Assembly: GCF_008180865.1 (NCBI RefSeq)
Contig: NZ_VTEX01000002.1
Location: 124,001-188,000 of the forward strand
Direction: 5' to 3'
Length of the DNA stretch: 64,000 nt
DNA from: Rossellomorea aquimaris
GTDB lineage: Bacteria; Bacillota; Bacilli; Bacillales; Bacillaceae_B
In this document: piece by piece, positions 25,698 to 34,143 of the stretch
Position numbering within the stretch: the first letter of the stretch is position 1
Layout of the letters: every line of letters starts with the position of its first letter
Position numbers and translations under genes: made by a program
Notes under the pieces: model-generated
Told to the model about the DNA's origin: nothing
Seen by the model: the letters and a program-made list of their open reading frames with translations, nothing else
The model's database searches: none

Positions 25698-26161
25698 CAG
25701 GAAGTTTGATCTGTTGCTTTTTGGTAGACATTCATGGAACCACCACTCAGTCCAATGGCTTCTGTTGTGTGAATCCATCCATATTTTTCATAATAACCTT
25801 CCAGATCCGTTGTTAGGTATAGATGTTTGTAGCCTTTTTCATGGGCTTCCTGTAAAGCATGCTCCAGGAGATTCGAACCAAGTCCTTTCCCTCTGTGATC
25901 CGGGTCGATGTAGAGGCAGGCAAACCATGGAAACAGGTCTTGCCTACTATTCAGGTCATTTCTGAGCAGCGCGTACGTCCCAATGATTTGTTCTTCCTCT
26001 AAAGCGATATAAAATCGCGGTAAGTCCTCTTCGGTTCGGCAGGAATGGAACATACAATCGTAATAGAACCTGTAATTCTCCTCACTTCCCCACTGTTCCC
26101 AGAAAGCTTTCACTGCTTCCTCAAAAATCCTTGAATTCTTATGTAGCTCCAATATTTTCAT
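25697..26161 (-). CDS. GNAT-family N-acetyltransferase
   Basis: 154 residues with the GNAT core: FYIALEEEQIIGTYALLRND, the acetyl-CoA pyrophosphate loop DPDHRGKGLGSNLLEHAL and the terminal LYLTTDLEGYYEKYGW. It transfers acetyl from acetyl-CoA to an unknown amine. It is a single gene; the ATG is at 26161 next to a weak ribosome site. Confidence 0.9.
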   Translation of the reverse strand: MKILELHKNSRIFEEAVKAFWEQWGSEENYRFYYDCMFHSCRTEEDLPRFYIALEEEQIIGTYALLRNDLNSRQDLFPWFACLYIDPDHRGKGLGSNLLEHALQEAHEKGYKHLYLTTDLEGYYEKYGWIHTTEAIGLSGGSMNVYQKATDQTS

Positions 26162-26240
26162 TGTTGCTTTCCTCTCTTCACTGAAATAGAAGTATCTTTA
26201 TAGGATTCTTCGTTTGGAAAGGAAAACCTCTATTTCAATA

Positions 26241-26276
26241 AAAAAGAAAAGACACGCTCTCAATTGAACGTGCCCT
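26241..26276 (-). terminator. Terminator of the VOC gene
   Basis: Stem GGCACG / CGTGTC on the - strand (26251-26256, 26269-26274) followed by TTTTCTTTTTT, 10 bases after the stop. Confidence 0.7.
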
Positions 26277-26286
26277 TATTAATTGA

Positions 26287-26781
26287 TCAGTAAGCCCCAT
26301 CTGAATACGTTAATTCGTAGCTGTGGGAGTATATCTCAAAAATATTCCCGAATGGATCTTCAACATACACCATGCGATAAGGCTTTTCACCAGGATAATA
26401 TTCCCGGATCGGCATGCGCTGTTTACCGCCGTGCTGTTTGATTTTTTCAACCATGCCTTCTACATCGGGGTCCTGGATACAGAAATGGAATAGACCTGTT
26501 TTCCAATACTCAAAGTTATTCTCCGGCTTTTCGTTGTGCGGGAACTCAAACAACTCCACTCCGATTTTATCACCTGTAGCAAGATGAGCAATTCTGAATT
26601 TTTCCCAATCATTCCCGAATACATCACGGCACATCTGCCCGATTGCAGTATCATCATTTTCCACATCGGAAGGCTCCATGATGGTATACCATCCGAACAC
26701 CTCTGTGTAGAATGCAATGGCCTCTTCGAGATTTGGGACAGATAGTCCAATATGAGAAAACGATCTTGGATATGGTAACAT
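26287..26781 (-). CDS. VOC (glyoxalase/dioxygenase-like) family protein
   Basis: 164 residues, vicinal-oxygen-chelate fold. The N-terminal module SFSHIGLSVPNLEEAIAFYTEVFGW carries a candidate metal-ligand His, TGLFHFCIQDPDVEGMVEKI a second His, and VYVEDPFGNIFEIYSHSYE the C-terminal acidic ligand. It could isomerise, lyse or detoxify a small carbonyl compound; the substrate is unknown. It is transcribed divergently from an HxlR regulator that probably controls it. Confidence 0.88.
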   Translation of the reverse strand: MLPYPRSFSHIGLSVPNLEEAIAFYTEVFGWYTIMEPSDVENDDTAIGQMCRDVFGNDWEKFRIAHLATGDKIGVELFEFPHNEKPENNFEYWKTGLFHFCIQDPDVEGMVEKIKQHGGKQRMPIREYYPGEKPYRMVYVEDPFGNIFEIYSHSYELTYSDGAY

Positions 26782-26847
26782 CGTAATAAATCCTCCTCTT
26801 TTAGATTAGTTTGATCTAACACGTCTTCATTATAAGGAGCTGAGCTT

Positions 26848-26897
26848 CTTAATGTAAGAATGCACTTTTTTGTGAGAAACTAACCTTATGGTAAGAA
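26848..26897. promoter_or_regulatory. Candidate HxlR operators between the VOC and hxlR-type genes
   Basis: Two copies of CTTA-N3-TAAG followed by AA: CTTAATGTAAGAA (26848-26860) and CTTATGGTAAGAA (26885-26897), 37 bases apart in the divergent region. Confidence 0.5.
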
Positions 26898-26912
26898 AGG
26901 ACTGAAAAGAAT

Positions 26913-27245
26913 ATGGATACGCCTATAGATCAAGAAGGAAAATTGAAGTGCTCCATCGAGTACACACTGAAGAAAATCGGAGGAAAATGGAAAACGGTCA
27001 TCCTATGGCATTTAGGGACAGACGGTACTCTCAGGTATAACGAATTGCGCAGGTTACTACCTGGTGTGGCCCATAAAGTACTGAGCCAGCAACTAAAAGA
27101 ACTCGAAGAAGACGGCTTCATCAATCGAACCCAGTACGATACCATCCCCCCAAAAGTAGAATACTCCATGACAGAATTAGGTATGACCCTAATGCCGATT
27201 CTCAAGCAGATGCATGTCTGGGGTAAGGAGCATGGTGAGTTTTAG
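26913..27245 (+). CDS. HxlR-family transcriptional regulator
   Basis: 110 residues, MarR/HxlR winged helix: CSIEYTLKKIGGKWKTVILWHL, RYNELRRLLPGVAHKVLSQQLKELEEDGFINR, PPKVEYSMTELG. The N-terminal Cys12 may be a redox or electrophile sensor, as in HxlR/HypR proteins (inference). It is divergent from the VOC gene, which suggests control of electrophile detoxification. A repeat-family copy begins right at its stop codon. Confidence 0.9.
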   Translation: MDTPIDQEGKLKCSIEYTLKKIGGKWKTVILWHLGTDGTLRYNELRRLLPGVAHKVLSQQLKELEEDGFINRTQYDTIPPKVEYSMTELGMTLMPILKQMHVWGKEHGEF

Positions 27246-27320
27246 GAGAGGGACGGACCTCTAATTCATTATATAATTGGAATTAGGGGTTCATTGGAGG
27301 ATTGGAGGTCCGTCCCTCTA
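27245..27320. repeat. GGACGGACC repeat, two-arm copy
   Basis: Arms AGAGGGACGGACCTCT (from 27247) and GGAGGTCCGTCCCTCT (to 27319) around a 40-base loop that has its own hairpin CTAATTC / GAATTAG. It lies between convergent genes. Confidence 0.85.
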
Positions 27321-27344
27321 CACACTTCATAACAAAATCAGAAA

Positions 27345-27965
27345 TTAAATCAAGTCAATGAGAATATACGAGCTGAATATTGTAATGATGATTCCCGCCA
27401 CCCGATTGATCATTGTTAACGAGTCCGATTCAATCCGACTGCTTAACCATCCGCCTACTAAGGCAACCGTCCCCCACCATAAAGCAGATCCGCAAAACAC
27501 GCCCAAAACGACGAGCAATGCGGATACTACACTGCCATCAGAACCGGTTACCCGAAAGACACCAAAGATGGCGATAAAGGCAATGATAGTCATTGGATTC
27601 GTAAGCGTCAAAAGAAAGACTGAGAAGAACCCCTTCAATGAAGAAGTGGTTTGCGGTTCACCAGTCTTCAATGGTTCCGTCTGTGAAGTGAATGTCTTCC
27701 ACCCCAATAAGAATAGAAACACCCCTCCCCATAATTGAATCCAGAATTGGTGAGCAAGAAGGAAGTCGGAAACAATCGTAAGCCCCATGACAGCGATCAA
27801 ACCGTATAGTGCATCTGCAGTGGCAGCTCCCAACCCCGATACAAAACCTGTCCTTCTCCCATATGTCAATGCCCGCTGAATACAAAGGATACCGACCGGA
27901 CCAACAGGAGCAGCAATGGTGACTCCTATGATGAGACTCTTTAAAAATAAAGTGGTATCAATCAT
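27345..27965 (-). CDS. LysE-family amino acid exporter
   Basis: 206 residues, six hydrophobic helices. The LysE/RhtB signature is at the N-terminus: GVTIAAPVGPVGILCIQRALTYGRRTGFVSGLGAATADALYG. LLTLTNPMTIIAFIAIFG is also typical. It probably exports an amino acid or a related metabolite. Immediately upstream is the ligand-binding half of an Lrp/AsnC regulator, likely its former regulator. Confidence 0.9.
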   Translation of the reverse strand: MIDTTLFLKSLIIGVTIAAPVGPVGILCIQRALTYGRRTGFVSGLGAATADALYGLIAVMGLTIVSDFLLAHQFWIQLWGGVFLFLLGWKTFTSQTEPLKTGEPQTTSSLKGFFSVFLLTLTNPMTIIAFIAIFGVFRVTGSDGSVVSALLVVLGVFCGSALWWGTVALVGGWLSSRIESDSLTMINRVAGIIITIFSSYILIDLI

Positions 27966-27975
27966 GGTCCTGCCG

Positions 27976-28187
27976 CTATTCTAAAGGAAAATCATGAGTT
28001 TGTAGTCGCAGTGCCGAACTCACTTTGAACAAACCCATGACAATCGCAGTTTGGGTCCTGGCATTTGCCGGCATGCTCTTGATTTCATGACTGATGAGGT
28101 GATCCAGATCCTTTATATTTTTACTCCGTATTTTCAAAAGATAATCATCCTTCCCGGCGATATGGTACCATGCATGTTTTTCGTAAA
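27976..28187 (-). pseudogene. Lrp/AsnC-family regulator, C-terminal fragment
   Basis: In frame on the - strand, about 70 codons read YEKHAWYHIAGKDDYLLKIR, SKNIKDLDHLISHEIKSM, ANARTQTAIVMG, ending in a stop at 27976. This is the effector-binding (RAM) half of an Lrp/AsnC protein: the family has V-x-G-x-x-D-Y-L-L-K-V followed by a helix and R-T-x-T-x-I-V. The N-terminal HTH is missing. The homology stops at a single repeat arm (28188-28202). It lies 10 bases upstream of the LysE-type gene, a common partner of such regulators. Confidence 0.7.
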
Positions 28188-28202
28188 AGAGGGACGGACC
28201 TT
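28188..28202. repeat. Single GGACGGACC repeat arm at the Lrp break
   Basis: AGAGGGACGGACCTT with no second arm nearby, exactly where recognisable Lrp coding sequence ends. Confidence 0.8.
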
Positions 28203-28379
28203 CAATTCGGATTCCCCCTTGAATACCTCGGTCAAGCTATAAAGTAGGTCATTTAATATATGCGGAGTTTCTAATCCTTTATGTACTTTTTTCCGAGAAA
28301 CTAAAGATAAAAGATCTTTGCTTCATCCTTCGATTCAATTTATCCTTATAGTAAGTGAACAAGGATCGGAGGATGAGCA

Positions 28380-28733
28380 ATGTCTATCGTTCTAAAGAGA
28401 ATTTATGATGAACCTCCCCAATTAGGCGGTCATCGCATTTTGATTGACCGGGTTTGGCCACGTGGAATTTCAAAAGAGGAAGCCAACTTGGATGAGTGGA
28501 TGAAGGAAATTACGCCAAGTCTACATTTAAGAAAATGGTTTAATCATGAGCAGGAAAAGTTCGAGGAATTTAAAAAAGCCTACAAAGAAGAACTCATTCA
28601 AGATGATAAACAAAAGAAGCTACGGGAACTGAAGGAAATGTCTGCTAACGAACGCTTAGTGCTTCTCTACGGTGCAAAAGATCAGCAGCACAACCATGCC
28701 GTTGTGTTAAAAGAAGTTTTAGACGATATGTGA
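28380..28733 (+). CDS. DUF488 family protein (YeaO-like)
   Basis: 117 residues, whole-length DUF488 protein: VLKRIYDEPPQLGGHRILIDRVWPRG, LDEWMKEITPSLHLRKWF, ERLVLLYGAKDQQHNHAVVL. The conserved Arg/Trp/His residues suggest an enzyme, but the reaction is unknown. A good GGATCGGAGGATGAGCA ribosome region precedes the ATG. A repeat copy overlaps the stop codon. Confidence 0.88.
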   Translation: MSIVLKRIYDEPPQLGGHRILIDRVWPRGISKEEANLDEWMKEITPSLHLRKWFNHEQEKFEEFKKAYKEELIQDDKQKKLRELKEMSANERLVLLYGAKDQQHNHAVVLKEVLDDM

Positions 28734-28806
28734 GAGGGACGGACCTCTGAATCAGCAGAAAACCATTAGGTTAATCGCTCATCACTCATTGGAGGTCCGT
28801 CCCTCT
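28732..28806. repeat. GGACGGACC repeat, two-arm copy with conserved loop
   Basis: Arms GAGAGGGACGGACCTCT and GGAGGTCCGTCCCTCT. The loop shares AGGTTAATCGCTCATC and flanking ATCAGCA with the copy at 31219-31282, showing recent common descent of the two. Confidence 0.88.
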
Positions 28807-28823
28807 AAATTAGTCCCTCTAAG

Positions 28824-29540
28824 TTAAATGCTTTCTATCAGCAGATAGATTCCCGTAAACAACAGGAGTACATAGGTAACGATTTGAAAGATTTTTTGAT
28901 TGATTTTGTTGAATAATGCTTGTCCCAACACTAGACCTATAGCTACTACCGGTAATGCTTGCAAGCTTGATTTCCAAACTGGTAGAGTAGTACCCGCCAC
29001 TTTCACCTGGATTCCTAGGCTGACGAGATAGATGAACAAATAAAAGGCAAGGGTTGTTCCCCGAAGCTTCTCTTTTCCTGTCTCGGTGCCTGAAAAATAT
29101 AGAAGCAGAGGTGGTCCTGGCATACCGATACTCGTGGTCAGTGCTCCAGACCATCCCCCTGCCAGAAAGTCCCGCATTTTGGACTGCCTGATGCGGAAGT
29201 TCATGATAAGTAAAACCGTCAGCACTATGATGATCAGGCTGATTAATACCTTTAAGAGACTCATATCAATAAGAGTGAAAATCAATATACCCAGGGGTAA
29301 ACCAGGTATGCTCCCGACCACAAACCTTTCTACAAGGGGAAAATCAATGTCCCGTCTAATTTTCACAATAAGTGCCAGTGAGATCACAAGGGATAAAATC
29401 AAATTAATCTGTATCGCTTCTCTAGGTGGAAACAAGAGCAATAAAAATGGTGTTGCCATTATAGAAAATCCGAAACCGGTACTAGTTTGCAATATCGATG
29501 CAAATAAAATGATAACCATAAACAAGATAAACGTACTCAA
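28824..29540 (-). CDS. TSUP-family (TauE/SafE) membrane transporter
   Basis: About 238 residues with eight or so helices. TSUP hallmarks are ILQTSTGFGFSIMATPFLLLLFP near the start and LAGGWSGALTTSIGMPGPPLLLYF in the second half. The family exports sulfite, sulfoacetate or other organic sulfur compounds. The TTG at 29540 is the likely start: its T-T-G-A overlaps the upstream stop codon and AGGGGGA lies upstream. The frame extends to 29594, but there only inside the preceding gene. It is the last gene of a three-gene operon. Confidence 0.85.
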   Translation of the reverse strand: MSTFILFMVIILFASILQTSTGFGFSIMATPFLLLLFPPREAIQINLILSLVISLALIVKIRRDIDFPLVERFVVGSIPGLPLGILIFTLIDMSLLKVLISLIIIVLTVLLIMNFRIRQSKMRDFLAGGWSGALTTSIGMPGPPLLLYFSGTETGKEKLRGTTLAFYLFIYLVSLGIQVKVAGTTLPVWKSSLQALPVVAIGLVLGQALFNKINQKIFQIVTYVLLLFTGIYLLIESI

Positions 29541-30574
29541 GAAACATTCCCCCTGGTGATTCTTTCGAAATGATAACCACTCGATCCCACCCATAGACTA
29601 ATTTCGGTTATTAGAAATAGGAACACAATCCACGCCCAAAAATGCAAGAAGACTCTATGAAAATCGTAAAACGCATTCAAATAATGAGGGTTTTCATGCA
29701 TGGTGATGGTAAAGGCATAGAACATTCCAAAGGTGAAATTACGCGACCATTGACTTATATGATAAGTAAAAACCCCTTTTTTCCATCCCAGCTTCTGAAT
29801 CCGTTTAACAGCTCTCACCATCTCCATTAATTCAACACTTATCAGGAGGACAAACACAATTAGCCAAAAAATCATTATAAACATTCCAGACATCAGCTGT
29901 GAAGAAACGATTGCCAGGCCTGTAATGGATAAAGCCCCGTGAATGATACAGTTTGCGCTTGTCCAATCTTCTATCATCGTCCAAGGATTTCCTCTCGCAT
30001 ATCGAAGCACAATCAAAGTCATACCGATCAAGTAATAAAAGATTCCAAGTGACACCACTGCAATCAGCAGTCCCGCCGGAAGAGCAGGAAAAACCTTCAC
30101 CCAAAATATCACCAATGATTGGGTAGCAACGGTAGAAAGTAACACAACCCCATGAGTAGAATGCGCTGTCGGTCGTTTCATGATCTCGTTAAAGTGGTAG
30201 AAGCAGTTTACCAAAAAACATAGCCACAAAAGAGTATTAATAAGCATAATCCCCTGTACACCCACGCTCATATCAGGGAAATATTTGACGATCACATTAC
30301 TCAAAACCGAAATGCCGGCAACCCACGATCCAATCACGAAAGAATGAACAGGATTCCGTATTAAAGCAATGAAAAATTGTTTAATTAACAATTGTTTAAA
30401 AAGATATTTATAAATAATCGCAGCCAACACAACCAGGGACACAGTCAGTATTTTTCCAGTGGTATGGTTGATCCATGTAAAAGCATCAATAGCAGCATAA
30501 AGAAAGATTCCAAGAGCCATAATGACAGCACCTGAAGCCGGATTGATGATTTCTTCATTTTCTTTAGATTTCAT
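29537..30574 (-). CDS. Polytopic membrane protein, possibly SLAC1/TDT-like
   Basis: About 345 residues with nine to ten hydrophobic helices. Segments such as GSWVAGISVLSNVIVKYFPD, FPALPAGLLIAVVSLGIFYYLIGM and WTSANCIIHGALSITGLAIV recall the tellurite-resistance/dicarboxylate (TDT, SLAC1) fold, but I cannot assign it firmly. The ATG at 30574 overlaps the end of the DUF402 gene by 11 bases; a longer frame to 30688 runs inside DUF402 and is rejected. GGGAGGT lies 15 bases upstream, rather far. It overlaps the TSUP start by four bases, so the genes are coupled. Confidence 0.65.
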   Translation of the reverse strand: MKSKENEEIINPASGAVIMALGIFLYAAIDAFTWINHTTGKILTVSLVVLAAIIYKYLFKQLLIKQFFIALIRNPVHSFVIGSWVAGISVLSNVIVKYFPDMSVGVQGIMLINTLLWLCFLVNCFYHFNEIMKRPTAHSTHGVVLLSTVATQSLVIFWVKVFPALPAGLLIAVVSLGIFYYLIGMTLIVLRYARGNPWTMIEDWTSANCIIHGALSITGLAIVSSQLMSGMFIMIFWLIVFVLLISVELMEMVRAVKRIQKLGWKKGVFTYHISQWSRNFTFGMFYAFTITMHENPHYLNAFYDFHRVFLHFWAWIVFLFLITEISLWVGSSGYHFERITRGNVS

Positions 30575-31160
30575 CCTGTTGCTCAGATACCTCCCTTCTA
30601 CCTTTTGAATCGCTAAGCCATCCAAGAAGATCATCATGAGGAAAATGAACCCTCGTATCAGAAATAAGCTTTGGAAGGAACCCCCCAAGGCTATCCACTA
30701 ATAATTGCAATTCCTCCAGAACATACCCGTTCTCAAACTCCTCCATGGAAACGGGTAGCTCCTCTTCATCCAGAACGGAAGCTTTTCCATCGGCAAATAC
30801 GAGGACATCTATGATAAGATCTTCGAAAGATACTACTTCATTGTTTATGTTAGTATTTCTGACAATATTAAAATAGGAACCTAAATACTCACCCCGATGA
30901 TCTCTCCAAATATACACATTATAAGCGCGGGCCTTCCAATAGTGCGCCAGGGTGTAGCTTCCCTCTGGGATGGTTAAGCTTGATTGGTTTGTTCTCATGG
31001 TAAAGGCATCTTTTATTCTATGAAAAAGGACCACATCCTCAACTCCCGCCTTCAAGAGCCGGCAGTGATGTTCCACCAATTTACCGTCATAACCTACCTT
31101 TCTCTCTATAATCGGGGCACCAACCTGAAGGGGACTGCCCATTGCATTCTCATTCACCAT
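30564..31160 (-). CDS. DUF402-domain protein
   Basis: 198 residues. The DUF402 core is clear: LAHYWKARAYNVYIWRDHRGEYLGSYFNIVRNT, FEDLIIDVLVFADGKASVLDEEELP. In the Bacillus group some DUF402 proteins are nucleoside di/triphosphatases (Ntdp); this one is divergent and its substrate is unknown. It is the first gene of an operon with two membrane proteins. GGAGGG lies 4 bases before the ATG at 31160; the GTG at 31157 is an equally good start. Confidence 0.82.
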   Translation of the reverse strand: MVNENAMGSPLQVGAPIIERKVGYDGKLVEHHCRLLKAGVEDVVLFHRIKDAFTMRTNQSSLTIPEGSYTLAHYWKARAYNVYIWRDHRGEYLGSYFNIVRNTNINNEVVSFEDLIIDVLVFADGKASVLDEEELPVSMEEFENGYVLEELQLLVDSLGGFLPKLISDTRVHFPHDDLLGWLSDSKGRREVSEQQDEI

Positions 31161-31218
31161 TCATCCCTCCAAAACTCTGAGTACCTGCTATATAAGTTTA
31201 TCATTTCCGTAAATCTGA

Positions 31219-31282
31219 AAGAGGGACGGACCTTTGATCAGCAAACCACCAGGTTAATCGCTCATCAGAGGTCCGTCCCTCT
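31219..31282. repeat. GGACGGACC repeat, two-arm copy with conserved loop
   Basis: Arms AGAGGGACGGACCT (31220-31233) and AGAGGTCCGTCCCTCT (31267-31282). The loop is nearly the same as in the copy at 28732-28806. Confidence 0.88.
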
Positions 31283-31297
31283 CACATTACTCACGCA

Positions 31298-31639
31298 TTA
31301 TATCTTTTTCACAAATTCGGATTTTAGTTTCATGGCTCCGAAGCCGTCTATTTTGCAGTCGATGTCGTGGTCTCCTTCGACGAGTCTGATGTTTTTGACT
31401 TTGGTTCCCATCTTGAGGACGGATGAGCTTCCTTTTACTTTCAGATCTTTAATGACCGAAACGGAGTCACCATCGGCTAAGAGATTTCCGTTTGAGTCTC
31501 TGACCACATTTTCTTCATCTGCCGTTTCTGTTGCTGCATTTGTTGTCCATTCATGAGCACACTCGGGGCAAACGAACAGACTTCCATCTTCATACGTGTA
31601 TTCTGAGTTGCACTTTGGGCAATTTGGCCATTCTGACAT
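31298..31639 (-). CDS. Zinc-ribbon PhnA/YjdM-type protein
   Basis: 113 residues. An N-terminal zinc ribbon with two CxxC pairs ([21 protein letters not shown]) is followed by the PhnA domain ([46 protein letters not shown]). The family name comes from phn operons; the function is not established and phosphonate metabolism is not implied here. The ATG at 31639 gives the usual [10 protein letters not shown] start; an ATG 9 bases upstream lies nearly on the GGAGG. Confidence 0.9.
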   Translation of the reverse strand: MSEWPNCPKCNSEYTYEDGSLFVCPECAHEWTTNAATETADEENVVRDSNGNLLADGDSVSVIKDLKVKGSSSVLKMGTKVKNIRLVEGDHDIDCKIDGFGAMKLKSEFVKKI

Positions 31640-31763
31640 CGTGTTCATTTCCTCCAATGATTGTTTATTCATGTTCAATTTAAAATACATCGCATTCCAT
31701 TATACCTGACCCACTGTGAGTCATATATTATTTTCGTTCGTCCTTTTAGTCAAAGTGTTTTCG

Positions 31764-33995
31764 TCACAGCCAAACACGTTCAGAATGTTCCCTTCCCCAC
31801 TCCACCAGAAACTTTTCTAATAATGGTCCAGTTAATGGACGGCTAAAGTGGTATCCCTGACCTACCTGACAGGCATTCCGTTTCAGGAACAAGACTTGAT
31901 TTTCTGTTTCAATTCCCTCAGCAATAGTAGTAAAGTTCATATTTCGACTCATATCAATAATCGCTTTTACGATTGAAACTTGATTTGAATCTTCCATGTT
32001 ATCATCTACGAACGATTTATCTATTTTAATACTATCAATCGGTAAATGCCTTAAATTATTCAAAGAAGAGTAACCTGTTCCAAAGTCATCCATGGAAATG
32101 ATGACGCCAAGCTTTTTCAGCTTATTGAGAACTTTCGTTGATTTTTCGAAGTCCTGCATGATACTCTCGGTTATTTCAAGCTCAAGCCGATCTGGGTCAA
32201 ACTGGAGGTATGATAAGGTTTCTTTTACCATGTCAACAAATCCATCATCCTTTATCTGTCTCACAGATATATTAACTGCAACAGGAATGATGCCTAACCC
32301 GCTCATTTCCCACTCCTGACTTTGTCGACAAGCCTCTCGAAGAACCCACTCCCCGATCGGAATAATCAATCCCGTCTCTTCTGCCAAAGGAATAAATTCA
32401 CTCGGAGGGATCATTCCAAGTTCCGGATGTTCCCAGCGTATCAAGGCTTCCACACCAATTATTTCATGCGTTTCCAAGTCCACTTTGGGCTGATAATGGA
32501 GAGTTAATTGTTTGAGCTCCAATACCTTTCTTAATCCATTTTCAAGCTCCATATTCCTTGAAGAGGCATTTTCAAGCTCCGGAAAATAGAATTGATAGTT
32601 ATTCTTACCGCGTTCCTTCGCTAAATACATGGCTGTATCGGCATGTTTGATTAAACTTTCCTGGTCCGCTCCATCCTTTGGGTACATACTGATACCGATA
32701 CTTGGTGTCACAAAGAACTCCTGTTCATGAATGACGATTGGACTGTTGAAACTATGTAATACTTCACCCGTCGTTTCTTCGACCTCTTGCTCATTCAAAT
32801 TGGAGAGTAAGATAATAAATTCATCTCCTCCTTGCCTAAACACAATCCCTTTGTCTTTCACCACATTCTTCAATTGGAGGGCAACCTTCTCAAGTATGAT
32901 ATCGCCAGTAGAGTGCCCTTTCGTATCGTTGATGACTTTAAATCGATCTAGATCCAGAAATAAGATGGCAATCGATTGATCAGGAGCTTCACGAATTGAC
33001 TCATTTAAGTATTGTTTAAATTTGTTTCGATTTGGAAGCCCTGTCAGTGAATCATAATAGGCCATGGTACGGATGGTTTTCTCAGTCTCTTTACGATTCG
33101 TAATGTCTCGTCCAACCAACTGTATTGCCATCCTTCCTCCATATAAAATGGGCATCGCGGAAATCTCCAACTCTATTGAATCTCCGTTTAGGCGATAAAC
33201 GGTCAGTTCAAATCGTTCCCCTGAGGTCGAATCTTTTGTCTGCTCCCTTATTTTCTCGATGTTCTCAAGACTGGTAAAATGGGAAACATCCATGTTCATG
33301 ATATCCTCGGGGCATTTGGCACCAATCAATCTGCTGCCAGCTTCATTGATATAAACAAACCTTTGGTTACTAATGACCGCAATGATATCTGGAGACATTT
33401 CTACTAAACTACGGTATTGATCTTCACTTTCTTTCCGATTGGTGATATCAAACAGCACACTGGTAAAAGAAATCATTTCTCCATTTTCATCCAAAGAGGG
33501 AATGCCTCTATCCTGAATCCAGCGAACCTTACCATCCGGCTTGATGATGCGGTATACACTCACACATGCCTGACCGGCACCCAGTTTTTCTTCCCTCTCA
33601 TTTAATACCGGCAAATCCTCTGGATGTATCACTTTTTTCCAAAGAAGTGTATCCTGATAAAAATTGTTCAAAGGATATCCATACAAATTCTCAATTCCAG
33701 GTGTGATTAAGAGAACATCGGATTTCATATCATGAGACCAAATGGCAACATCAAGCGTCTCAAAAATGTTGTTTAAATTCCTATTACTCTTCGTTAATTC
33801 CTTTGAAGCATTCCAATTCCCTTTGAATAGTAGGAATAACAAAGAAAGCATACAGAGCACTAAACCAATATGGAGAAATAGCGACACTCCCACATTGGAT
33901 TGATCAGTTGTTTTCCATGAAAAATCTGCAATCTCCAATAAGATCATTATGATAAAAAGCATGAATACTGTTTTCTTATTTTGTGTAAAATCCAT
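31764..33995 (-). CDS. Membrane-bound PAS-PAS-GGDEF-EAL cyclic-di-GMP protein
   Basis: 743 residues. Two helices (about 8-24 and 38-57) anchor it. PAS/PAC domains lie near 75-188 (DITNRK) and 190-303 ([11 protein letters not shown]). The GGDEF domain has [21 protein letters not shown] and an intact GGDEF at 389-393. The EAL domain has EAL at 516-518, [17 protein letters not shown] and the tail [11 protein letters not shown]. Both active sites appear intact, so cyclase and phosphodiesterase activity are possible. No RxxD inhibitory site precedes GGDEF. It is a single gene with a good AGGAGAG. Confidence 0.92.
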   Translation of the reverse strand: MDFTQNKKTVFMLFIIMILLEIADFSWKTTDQSNVGVSLFLHIGLVLCMLSLLFLLFKGNWNASKELTKSNRNLNNIFETLDVAIWSHDMKSDVLLITPGIENLYGYPLNNFYQDTLLWKKVIHPEDLPVLNEREEKLGAGQACVSVYRIIKPDGKVRWIQDRGIPSLDENGEMISFTSVLFDITNRKESEDQYRSLVEMSPDIIAVISNQRFVYINEAGSRLIGAKCPEDIMNMDVSHFTSLENIEKIREQTKDSTSGERFELTVYRLNGDSIELEISAMPILYGGRMAIQLVGRDITNRKETEKTIRTMAYYDSLTGLPNRNKFKQYLNESIREAPDQSIAILFLDLDRFKVINDTKGHSTGDIILEKVALQLKNVVKDKGIVFRQGGDEFIILLSNLNEQEVEETTGEVLHSFNSPIVIHEQEFFVTPSIGISMYPKDGADQESLIKHADTAMYLAKERGKNNYQFYFPELENASSRNMELENGLRKVLELKQLTLHYQPKVDLETHEIIGVEALIRWEHPELGMIPPSEFIPLAEETGLIIPIGEWVLREACRQSQEWEMSGLGIIPVAVNISVRQIKDDGFVDMVKETLSYLQFDPDRLELEITESIMQDFEKSTKVLNKLKKLGVIISMDDFGTGYSSLNNLRHLPIDSIKIDKSFVDDNMEDSNQVSIVKAIIDMSRNMNFTTIAEGIETENQVLFLKRNACQVGQGYHFSRPLTGPLLEKFLVEWGREHSERVWL

Positions 33996-34090
33996 TCACT
34001 ACTCTCCTGAATATAAGAATTCTTTCATTAATCAAGTGTACTATTTATGGCTTTCATTCACAATATAGCTAATTATTACCTCTAATTTAT

Positions 34091-34130
34091 AAAAAAAGAA
34101 CCACCTCCATCGACTGGAGCCGGTCCCTTT
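34091..34130 (-). terminator. Terminator of the transglutaminase-like gene
   Basis: On the - strand a stem of GGGACCGGCTCCA with TGGAGGTGGTTC is followed by seven T. Confidence 0.85.
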
Positions 34131-34143
34131 ATATGATTCATTT

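Noticed and set aside
28204-28260. Lrp HTH remnant upstream of the repeat arm (reading LDRGIQGGIR)
   Set aside because: Only ten residues resemble the end of an AsnC HTH, with stops just before; not enough to call.
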